A stretch of 53,475 nt of DNA from SIG603 sp964370775 (GTDB taxonomy: Bacteria > Bacillota > Clostridia > Oscillospirales > Acutalibacteraceae), in the NCBI GenBank assembly GCA_964370775.1, contig CAYJKT010000021.1:1-53475 (forward strand), written 5' to 3'. Made by a program: the position numbers and the translations under genes. The notes beneath the pieces were generated by a model, which saw only the letters and a list, made by a program, of their open reading frames with translations, did not search any database and was not told the origin of the DNA. Shown one piece after another: positions 1 through 6,734 of the stretch. Every line of letters starts with the position of its first letter. Position 1 is the stretch's first letter.

Positions 1-154
1 TAAACATTTCGTATTTTGAACCATATCTTGTGATATTTCCTGCGAAATCAAAGTGTGCTGGTATTTCATCTGGTAAAAAAGCTAGAGCTAATCCTACAGC
101 TACGATATATATAAAAGTAAGTGTCCACATAAGTTTTGTGCTTGATTTTTTCAT
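1..154 (-). CDS. SdpI/DUF1648-type membrane protein, 3' part missing at window edge
   Basis: Only the first 51 codons are inside the window, starting from the ATG at 154-152. The visible N-terminus has a short basic start, one hydrophobic membrane segment (about residues 9-27) and then the DUF1648 signature LPDEIPAHF followed by a YGSK motif, which is typical of SdpI-family proteins. In Bacillus subtilis SdpI is an integral membrane protein that gives immunity to the SDP toxin and sequesters the ArsR-type repressor SdpR. Here the gene begins 2 nt after the stop of an ArsR-type regulator, so the two are co-transcribed in the same order as sdpRI. No toxin gene is visible, so a role in immunity is inference; many DUF1648 proteins have no known function. 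Confidence 0.75.
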   Translation of the reverse strand, partial: MKKSSTKLMWTLTFIYIVAVGLALAFLPDEIPAHFDFAGNITRYGSKYEMF

Positions 155-156
155 AA

Positions 157-423
157 TTATTCCCTCTCTCCAAATTGGTTTATCCATAATATAAGCTCAT
201 CAAAAACACCCGTATTAAGCTCATAATATATGAAATTCTTGTGCTTATATTCCATAACGAGATCAGCATTTTTTAGCTGTTTTAAATGGTAAGAAAGTGC
301 AGCTGGAGTTATATTGAATTTTTCAGAAATTTCACCTGCTGAAAGCCTACCATTATTTAATTCTTGCAAAATCTCTCTCCTTAAAGGGTCAGATAAAACC
401 TTAAAAACGTTAACTAATCCCAT
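157..423 (-). CDS. ArsR/SdpR-family winged-helix transcriptional repressor
   Basis: An 88-residue protein, the usual size for the ArsR family. It starts with FKVLSDPLRREILQEL, then has a winged helix with the recognition-helix pattern ITPAALSYHLKQL (about residues 39-51). The cysteine metal-binding motif of ArsR/SmtB metal sensors is absent, which favours an SdpR-like autorepressor. It is followed after 2 nt by an SdpI/DUF1648 gene. Its promoter (459-487) is bracketed by two near-identical inverted repeats (435-458 and 490-513), the expected sites for self-repression. The physiological signal cannot be read from the sequence. Confidence 0.88.
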   Translation of the reverse strand: MGLVNVFKVLSDPLRREILQELNNGRLSAGEISEKFNITPAALSYHLKQLKNADLVMEYKHKNFIYYELNTGVFDELILWINQFGERE

Positions 424-434
424 AGCAACACCAC

Positions 435-458
435 CTATTTAAAATTTTCTTTAAATAG
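435..458. promoter_or_regulatory. Operator O1 for the ArsR/SdpR-like repressor
   Basis: Perfect inverted repeat of the form CTATTTAAA-N6-TTTAAATAG. It lies directly downstream of the -10 box of the minus-strand promoter, where bound repressor would block transcription. The same half-sites and spacing recur at 490-513. Confidence 0.7.
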
Positions 459-487
459 ATTATACATCTAACAAACAGTAAAGTCAA
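459..487 (-). promoter_or_regulatory. Promoter of the arsR/sdpI-like pair
   Basis: Read on the minus strand, TTGACT (487-482), a 17-nt spacer and TATAAT (464-459). The start codon of the regulator is about 35 nt downstream of the -10 box. Confidence 0.75.
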
Positions 488-489
488 GT

Positions 490-513
490 CTATTTAAAAA
501 TATTTTTAAATAC
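490..513. promoter_or_regulatory. Operator O2 for the ArsR/SdpR-like repressor
   Basis: CTATTTAAA-N6-TTTAAATAC, the same half-sites and spacing as O1 with one mismatch. Its core (491-512) is a perfect 22-bp palindrome. It lies immediately upstream of the -35 box, so repressor dimers would bracket the promoter. Confidence 0.65.
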
Positions 514-532
514 CTGTAAATAAGCAATAAAA

Positions 533-573
533 CAAAAATTAGCTGTCACATCATTTGCGACAGCCAATTTTTC
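533..573 (-). terminator. Rho-independent terminator of the pot operon
   Basis: On the minus strand a long stem (about 13 bp, built on GGCTGTC and GACAGCT) is followed by TTTTTGTTTT. It lies about 20 nt after the stop codon of potD. Confidence 0.85.
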
Positions 574-591
574 GTTATATTACTAGTATTG

Positions 592-1737
592 TTATTCAGT
601 CTCTGCTCTAAATGCAGTCCAAATTTTGTTGTGCTCTCCGTCAGCTTCAACACTAATGTTGTGTATTATTTCTAATGTAGAAATGTCAAACTCAGCTGGT
701 AGAGTTAAGAAGCTTTTATATTCGTCAGCGATTAATTCATCTGCTGCTGTGTTTGTGCTGTAATATCCTAGCCATTCAAAAGCTTGTTTGCCGTTTTCAG
801 CTTCTAGCAAGAAGTCGATAAACGCATGAGCTGCATCTGGGTTTGGCGCATTAACTGGGATATATTGAGCCATAACCCCAAAACCTGTACCCTCTGACGG
901 GAACGCTACTTCAAGGTCTGGATTAGCTATCATCGCAAGAGTCGCTTGTGATGTATACATTAAAGCTACACCAACTTCGCCAGACAATAAATCCTCTTGT
1001 AAGTTTTCGTTTTTGATTAATCTGATATTTGGAGCAAGTTCTAACAGTTTGTCACCAGCCGCTGTGATAGCTGCAGTATCCTCTGTGTTCATTGTCTCTC
1101 CGTTAACTTTTAGCGCAACACCATTGATAATACGATAGTTACCGATGATACCAACATTGTTTTCTAAAGATGGGTCCCATAAATCAGCATAGCTATCAAT
1201 CTCGATATCTACCAAAGTTGGGTCGTAAACAAGTGTGATAACACCTGCACCGTGAGGCACTGTGTACTCATTTGTTGGGTCAAAGAAAAGACCTTGATAT
1301 GCAGGGTTTACGTTATCGATATTTGTGATTTTGCTCATGTCTAGTTTTTGAACTAAACCTTCTGCAATTGCAGTCTCGATGATGTAATCGTCGGATATAA
1401 TTAAGTCATATCCCCCACCGTCATTTGTTTGTAATTTTGAAAGCATAGTTTCGTTGCTATCAAATGTGCTATAGTTAATTTTAATGCCTGTTTCTTCTGT
1501 AAATGCGTTCAAAAGCTCATCTGGGAACATTCCAGCCCATGAATACAGATTAAGTTCCATATTCTCAGCGTCTCCCTCTGTTTCGCTCTCCTCAGCAGAG
1601 CTTTCTTCTGTAGCAGAACTTTCAGTCGCAGAGCTTTCTGTATCAGCTGTTGACTCAGTTACAGGCTCACTTGTACATGCTGTAAACATAGTCATAGCAA
1701 GCATTGTACATAGTAATACACTAAGTATTTTTTTCAT
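592..1737 (-). CDS. potD: Spermidine/putrescine ABC transporter, substrate-binding lipoprotein PotD
   Basis: The extracytoplasmic polyamine receptor of the PotABCD importer, 381 residues from the chosen ATG. The N-terminus MKKILSVLL... carries a lipobox ending FTAC, so Cys20 would be lipidated. It is followed by a Ser/Glu/Thr-rich linker and then NLYSWAGMFPDELL, the usual start of the PotD/PotF fold. The ATG at 1737 was chosen over a further upstream start because it has an AGAGGA ribosome site and gives a proper signal peptide. It overlaps the end of potC by 17 nt and is last in the operon. Family specificity (spermidine against putrescine) cannot be decided here. Confidence 0.92.
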   Translation of the reverse strand: MKKILSVLLCTMLAMTMFTACTSEPVTESTADTESSATESSATEESSAEESETEGDAENMELNLYSWAGMFPDELLNAFTEETGIKINYSTFDSNETMLSKLQTNDGGGYDLIISDDYIIETAIAEGLVQKLDMSKITNIDNVNPAYQGLFFDPTNEYTVPHGAGVITLVYDPTLVDIEIDSYADLWDPSLENNVGIIGNYRIINGVALKVNGETMNTEDTAAITAAGDKLLELAPNIRLIKNENLQEDLLSGEVGVALMYTSQATLAMIANPDLEVAFPSEGTGFGVMAQYIPVNAPNPDAAHAFIDFLLEAENGKQAFEWLGYYSTNTAADELIADEYKSFLTLPAEFDISTLEIIHNISVEADGEHNKIWTAFRAETE

Positions 1738-2539
1738 TCTTTTTTCCTCTCTTTTCAGATAAATTAGATTTTGGTGTTCTGCCAATAAAATATGCCAGCA
1801 GACACAAAATTATGGTTGCTAAAAACATTAATGTGCTTAACGCGTTTACCTCTGGGGTAACACCTGTTCTTAGCTGTGTATATATTAAAAGCGGTAAAGT
1901 GTTAACATTAACTCCTGTCACAAACACGCTTATAATAACATCATCAAAACTCATTGCAAAAGACAACAACATGCCCGACGCAATCGCAGGTAAGATATTT
2001 GGTAAAATAACATCTATAAATGCTCTTACCTTGTTTGCTCCTAAGTCAAGAGCAGCTTCTTCTAAGCTTTTGTCCATTCCAGAAAGCCTTGCTTTAACTT
2101 GCAAAAACACATAAGGTATGCAAAAAGCTGTGTGCCCTATAACAAGTGTAGTCATTCCAAATGGTAAGCCTAGCAATGCAAAAAAGCTTAAAAAAACCAT
2201 TCCTAAAATAATCTCAGGTATCATAATTGGAATTGTGCTGATGTACTCAATAAAACCTTTGGATTTTAACCTTACTTTCGCCATGCCAAACGCACCTAGT
2301 GTGCCTATAATACCAGCACTTACGCTTGAAAGCAACGCTAAAACTAAGCTGTTTACAATCGCTTGTGGGTACAAAGGGTCTTTGAATAATTCCTCATACC
2401 ATGTTAGCGAAAAACCCTCCCAAACAGATGAGTTTCTTCCAGCATTAAAGGAATATATTATTACCATTAATATGGGTATATACATAGTCGCTAGAACTAA
2501 AACTATATATACATTTGCTATTTTTGTATTTTTTTTCAT
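1721..2539 (-). CDS. potC: Spermidine/putrescine ABC transporter permease PotC
   Basis: A 272-residue inner-membrane permease with about six transmembrane segments. The cytoplasmic EAA loop that contacts the ATPase is visible as EEAALDLGANKVRAFIDVILP (about residues 157-177). Order and length match PotC of the classical operon. It follows potB by about 21 nt and its 3' end overlaps the start of potD. The hydrophobic N-terminus begins with a basic MKKNTK. Confidence 0.93.
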   Translation of the reverse strand: MKKNTKIANVYIVLVLATMYIPILMVIIYSFNAGRNSSVWEGFSLTWYEELFKDPLYPQAIVNSLVLALLSSVSAGIIGTLGAFGMAKVRLKSKGFIEYISTIPIMIPEIILGMVFLSFFALLGLPFGMTTLVIGHTAFCIPYVFLQVKARLSGMDKSLEEAALDLGANKVRAFIDVILPNILPAIASGMLLSFAMSFDDVIISVFVTGVNVNTLPLLIYTQLRTGVTPEVNALSTLMFLATIILCLLAYFIGRTPKSNLSEKRGKKNEKNT

Positions 2540-2560
2540 CTTATAGTTCCGTCCTACTTC

Positions 2561-3427
2561 CTAAATTAATCCCTCAACATTTTCAGCACCTGTAAACTTT
2601 TTATACAAGAAAATCAATGTGCTTGTGAGTATCATAAGTCCCACAGATAACGCCGCCGCAAATGGCCAGTTACCAGCAGTTGTAAGCTGTTCTTGAATAA
2701 TATTACCTATTAAAACTACTTTGCTTCCACCTAAAATATCTGATATAAAGAAAAGTCCCATAGAAGGCACAAATGTTAGTATAACTCCTGATAAAAGCCC
2801 TGGGATTGTCAGCTTGAAAGCTATAGTAAAAAATGCTCTAGTCGCACTTGCACCTAAATCTCTAGCAGCTTCAATCAAAGTGAAATCAAGTTTTTCAGCA
2901 CTTGAATATACTGAAAAAATCATGAAGGGTGTCAACGCATATACCATTCCCACAACTACAGCTGGGTATGTGTACAATAATTTCAAAGGGTCTTCTGTAA
3001 TTCCTAACGCCATTAAAAGCTTGTCTAATGGGCCATTACTTCTGAAAATTATCATCCAACCATATAATCTAATTAATGCACTTGTCCAAAATGGAATCAT
3101 TATGGTTACCATAACTATTTTTTTCCATTTCTTAGGTAGCTTTGCCATGAAGTAACCCATTGGATACCCGACAATCGCCACGCAGACAGTTGTGATTAAC
3201 GCAAGTTTAAGGCTCTCTACATAAGTATTTAAGTACACTGGGTCAAACATATTTATATAATTATCAACTGTGAACTCATTTGTTACTCCCCATGTTTCAG
3301 ACGGAGTTAAAAAGCTTAACACTAACATATATATAAGTGGGCCTAGCACAAATAAAATTGTAAATATATATATTGGTGCTACATAAAGAAGATTAGTGCC
3401 ACCTTTGTTTTGCAAAAATTTTCTCAT
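2561..3427 (-). CDS. potB: Spermidine/putrescine ABC transporter permease PotB
   Basis: A 288-residue permease, about six transmembrane segments, with the EAA loop LIEAARDLGASATRAFFTI. The ATG at 3427 is preferred because GAGGTG sits 3 nt upstream. The in-frame GTG at 3433 falls inside that ribosome site and is an unlikely start. It pairs with PotC to form the membrane channel. The stop of potA lies 7 nt upstream, so translation is probably coupled. Confidence 0.93.
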   Translation of the reverse strand: MRKFLQNKGGTNLLYVAPIYIFTILFVLGPLIYMLVLSFLTPSETWGVTNEFTVDNYINMFDPVYLNTYVESLKLALITTVCVAIVGYPMGYFMAKLPKKWKKIVMVTIMIPFWTSALIRLYGWMIIFRSNGPLDKLLMALGITEDPLKLLYTYPAVVVGMVYALTPFMIFSVYSSAEKLDFTLIEAARDLGASATRAFFTIAFKLTIPGLLSGVILTFVPSMGLFFISDILGGSKVVLIGNIIQEQLTTAGNWPFAAALSVGLMILTSTLIFLYKKFTGAENVEGLI

Positions 3428-3434
3428 ACTCACC

Positions 3435-4484
3435 TCAATCTCTTACAACAACAGCAAACTCTTTGTCAAAATGAACCCTAAGCTCATTTCCTACCTCAAA
3501 GATAGTGTCGATACCTAGTCTGCTAATAACTATGTCTGTATCCCCCACTGTTACAGTAATTTTAAGCAAGCCACCAGAAAACTTTTTGTCTGTAATTTTC
3601 CCCCACAAACCGTCATCATAATCTGCAACCATTTGTATTCTTTCAGGTCTTACTGCAACGCTAACTTTTTGCCCCATGTATAATCTATAGTTATTACGCA
3701 TTGCCTCAAAACTACCAGCGCCAGTTTGTATTTTAGCAACTGCTCCGTCAATGCCAACTACAGTGCCTTGCAAGATATTTGCTTGTCCTACAAATTTAGC
3801 AACGTAAGCTGATACTGGGTGGTCATATATATCAGTAGGCGTGCCTAACTGTTCGAACATTCCGTCTTTCATAATCGCTATTTTGTCGGACATATTCAAG
3901 GCTTCTTCTTGGTCATGTGTTATATAAACAAAACTTATTCCTGTCTTTTTCTGAATACGTTTTAGCTCTGTTTGCATTTGTTGCCTAAGTTGTGCATCTA
4001 AAGCACCTAACGGCTCGTCCAAAAGTAGTATTTTAGGCTTTGCAATTAAACTTCTTGCAATTGCAACCCTTTGTTTTTGCCCACCAGATAACTGGTGTGG
4101 CTTTCTTTTTTCCATGCCCTCAAGTTGCACCATGTTAAGCATGTATTCAACTTGCTCTTTTATAGTCGTTTTTTCATATCCACGAATTTTAAGGCTGTAA
4201 CCAATGTTATCTGCCACATTCATGTGTGGAAAAAGTGCATAGTTTTGAAAAACTGTATTTACATCTCTTTGATTAGGTGGTAAATTATTAATGTTTGCAC
4301 CATTTAAAACAACCTCACCTTTATCAGGAGTCTCTAAACCTGCTATAATTCTTAAAGTGGTAGTTTTGCCACAACCAGATGAACCCAAAAGTGTGACAAA
4401 TTCGCCTGCTTCTACTTTTAAATCAATGCCTTTAAGCACTTCTGTAGAGCCAAATTTTTTCTCTATACTTTTTAACTCAAGCAC
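3435..4484 (-). CDS. potA: Spermidine/putrescine ABC transporter ATPase PotA
   Basis: A 349-residue ABC ATPase that powers polyamine import. Walker A is GSSGCGKTT (about residues 34-42), the signature is LSGGQKQRVAIARSL, and Walker B is ILLLDEPLGALD followed by the H-loop THDQEEAL. A C-terminal TOBE-type regulatory domain (about residues 270-349) is typical of PotA/MalK-like ATPases. First gene of the potABCD operon. It has a GAGGA ribosome site, a consensus promoter at 4533-4561 and a palindrome between promoter and gene. Confidence 0.95.
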   Translation of the reverse strand: MLELKSIEKKFGSTEVLKGIDLKVEAGEFVTLLGSSGCGKTTTLRIIAGLETPDKGEVVLNGANINNLPPNQRDVNTVFQNYALFPHMNVADNIGYSLKIRGYEKTTIKEQVEYMLNMVQLEGMEKRKPHQLSGGQKQRVAIARSLIAKPKILLLDEPLGALDAQLRQQMQTELKRIQKKTGISFVYITHDQEEALNMSDKIAIMKDGMFEQLGTPTDIYDHPVSAYVAKFVGQANILQGTVVGIDGAVAKIQTGAGSFEAMRNNYRLYMGQKVSVAVRPERIQMVADYDDGLWGKITDKKFSGGLLKITVTVGDTDIVISRLGIDTIFEVGNELRVHFDKEFAVVVRD

Positions 4485-4503
4485 AATATATCCTCACTTA
4501 ATG

Positions 4504-4520
4504 TGCACTAAAATAGTGCA
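4504..4520. promoter_or_regulatory. Palindrome in the pot operon leader (candidate operator)
   Basis: Perfect inverted repeat TGCACTA-AAA-TAGTGCA. It lies 13-29 nt downstream of the -10 box of the pot promoter and 20 nt upstream of the potA start, so a protein bound here would act as a roadblock. It could also fold as a short leader hairpin. No cognate regulator is encoded next to the operon. Confidence 0.55.
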
Positions 4521-4532
4521 TAATCTTATACA

Positions 4533-4561
4533 ATTATATTCCTAATTAATTCTTATGTCAA
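4533..4561 (-). promoter_or_regulatory. Promoter of potABCD
   Basis: On the minus strand, exact consensus TTGACA (4561-4556), 17-nt spacer, exact TATAAT (4538-4533). Confidence 0.85.
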
Positions 4562-4718
4562 CAAGTTTATAGCTAGATTATGGGTATTTTTTACTTATTT
4601 ATACAATTTTACCCTTTTGTGGAAATATCACTTAAACAATATGTGTAATTATACCTTTTTATCTATAAACATTTTACTATAACACTCTTTCTTGTGCGAT
4701 TATTTCTTTACTAATTTG

Positions 4719-4747
4719 TTGTATTATATAATATTTGGTGGTATAAT
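4719..4747 (+). promoter_or_regulatory. Probable promoter of uvrBA
   Basis: TTGTAT, a 17-nt spacer and TATAAT at 4742-4747. The uvrB start is 43 nt downstream. I found no LexA-type GAAC-N4-GTTC box in this region. Confidence 0.55.
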
Positions 4748-4790
4748 ATTTTATGAGAAAAAATGATTTAATCACTAAACAGGAGGAACC

Positions 4791-6734
4791 ATGTTTAAAC
4801 TGCAATCTAACTATTCTGCAACAGGAGACCAACCAAAAGCTGTGGAGGCTTTAGTTAATTCCATAAAAAGTGGCAATAAAGAACAAACTTTGCTTGGTGT
4901 AACAGGTAGTGGTAAAACTTTTACTATGGCTAATGTTATTCAAGAACTGCAACGCCCTACCATTGTTTTGGCACACAACAAAACACTCGCTGCACAGCTA
5001 TGCTCTGAGTTCAGAGAGTTCTTTCCTGAAAACAGTGTGGAATATTTTGTGTCGTATTACGACTACTATCAGCCTGAGGCTTACGTTGCCACTACTGATA
5101 CTTATATAGAAAAAGACCTTGCAATTAACGACGAAATCGACAAGCTTCGACACAGCGCAACGCTTGCTTTGTCTGAAAGACGTGATGTTATCATCGTGGC
5201 TTCTGTTTCTTGTATATACTCTTTGGGTGACCCGATTGACTATAGAAACATGGTTATATCTTTACGCCCTAATATGGAAAAAAGCAGAGACGATTTGCTT
5301 AGAAAACTTGTTGAAATCCAGTATGACAGAAACGATGTTAACTTCATTCGTGGTACTTTTAGAGTGCGTGGCGATGTTGTTGAGATTTTCCCAGCAGGTT
5401 CTGGCGATAAAGCTATTAGAGTAGAATTTTTTGGTGACGAGATTGACAGAATTAGCGAGATTATCCCACTAACTGGTGAGATAGTTGCTCAACTTAAACA
5501 CGCCGCTGTTTACCCAGCTTCTCACTATATTTTTCCACGAGAAAAAATGGAGCGTTCTTTAAAAGAGATAGAAGAAGAACTTGACCAAAGGGTAGCTTAT
5601 TTTAAATCTCAAGACAAACTTGTGGAAGCGCAACGAATTGAGCAACGCACACGTTACGACATGGAACTGCTCAGAGAAGTTGGTTTTTGTAAAGGTATCG
5701 AGAACTACTCTCGTATTATGTCAGGCAGAGAAGCTGGCTCTACCCCATATACTCTGTTTAGCTATTTCCCAGATGATTTTGTACTTTTTGTTGATGAAAG
5801 CCACGTTACTCTGCCACAGGTTAGAGGAATGTTTGCTGGTGACAAAGCTAGAAAAACTAGCCTTATAGATTACGGATTTAGATTGCCGTCTGCAATAGAT
5901 AACAGACCTATGAACTTTGACGAGTTTTATGACAAAATTAATCAAGTTGTTTTTGTTAGCGCTACACCAGGCGACTTAGAGCTTGAAGTATCATCAGTTG
6001 TTGCAGAGCAAGTTATTAGACCGACAGGCTTGCTTGACCCTGATGTTGAAGTTCGCCCAACTGACGGACAAATTGACGATTTAATATCCGAGATTAACAT
6101 GCGTACTGAAAAAGGCGAAAGAGTTTTAGTCACAACACTTACCAAAAAAATGGCAGAGGACTTGACTGATTATTTCACCAATTTTGGAATAAAAGTTAAG
6201 TATATGCATTATGATATTGACACTGTTGAACGTATGGAAATTATTAGAGATTTACGTTTGGGTGAATTTGATGTGCTAGTTGGAATCAACCTATTAAGAG
6301 AGGGTTTAGATATACCAGAGGTTTCTTTGGTAGCGATTTTAGACGCTGATAAAGAGGGCTTCTTGCGTAGTGCAAGGTCGCTTATTCAGATAATCGGTCG
6401 TGCTGCTAGAAATGCCGATGGCAAAGTTATTATGTATGCCGACAATGTTACAAAATCTATGGAAAACGCAATAAACGAGACTTATAGACGACGTGGTATT
6501 CAAGAAGAATACAACCTTAAACACGGAATTATACCACAAACTATAAGCAAAAAGGTTAACGAGATACTAGAGATTAGCACTCATAAAGATGACAAAAAAC
6601 CTAAACGCAAGTTATCTGCAATTGAAAAACGACAAACAATAGAAAAACTGACAAAAGAGATGAAAGCCGCTGCTAAGTTGTTAGAATTTGAACACGCAGC
6701 GTTTTTAAGAGATAAGATAAAGGAATTACAATAA
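4791..6734 (+). CDS. uvrB: Excinuclease ABC subunit B (UvrB)
   Basis: Damage-verifying helicase-like subunit of nucleotide excision repair, 647 residues (family about 650-680). Walker A is GVTGSGKT (residues 36-43). The damage-probing beta-hairpin region YYDYYQPEAYV lies near residues 90-100, and helicase motifs include DESH and the C-terminal QIIGRAARN. The last 35 residues form the UVR domain that contacts UvrC. The start has an AGGAGG ribosome site (4781-4786). Its TAA overlaps the uvrA ATG (TAATG), so translation is coupled. No uvrC is present in the window. Confidence 0.98.
   Translation: MFKLQSNYSATGDQPKAVEALVNSIKSGNKEQTLLGVTGSGKTFTMANVIQELQRPTIVLAHNKTLAAQLCSEFREFFPENSVEYFVSYYDYYQPEAYVATTDTYIEKDLAINDEIDKLRHSATLALSERRDVIIVASVSCIYSLGDPIDYRNMVISLRPNMEKSRDDLLRKLVEIQYDRNDVNFIRGTFRVRGDVVEIFPAGSGDKAIRVEFFGDEIDRISEIIPLTGEIVAQLKHAAVYPASHYIFPREKMERSLKEIEEELDQRVAYFKSQDKLVEAQRIEQRTRYDMELLREVGFCKGIENYSRIMSGREAGSTPYTLFSYFPDDFVLFVDESHVTLPQVRGMFAGDKARKTSLIDYGFRLPSAIDNRPMNFDEFYDKINQVVFVSATPGDLELEVSSVVAEQVIRPTGLLDPDVEVRPTDGQIDDLISEINMRTEKGERVLVTTLTKKMAEDLTDYFTNFGIKVKYMHYDIDTVERMEIIRDLRLGEFDVLVGINLLREGLDIPEVSLVAILDADKEGFLRSARSLIQIIGRAARNADGKVIMYADNVTKSMENAINETYRRRGIQEEYNLKHGIIPQTISKKVNEILEISTHKDDKKPKRKLSAIEKRQTIEKLTKEMKAAAKLLEFEHAAFLRDKIKELQ

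Noticed and set aside
1738..1785. A longer N-terminus for PotD
   Set aside because: The 16 extra residues would destroy the lipoprotein signal, have no ribosome site and overlap potC further.
4600..4790. A LexA/SOS box in front of uvrB
   Set aside because: No GAAC-N4-GTTC or close variant is present, so SOS control by LexA is not supported here.
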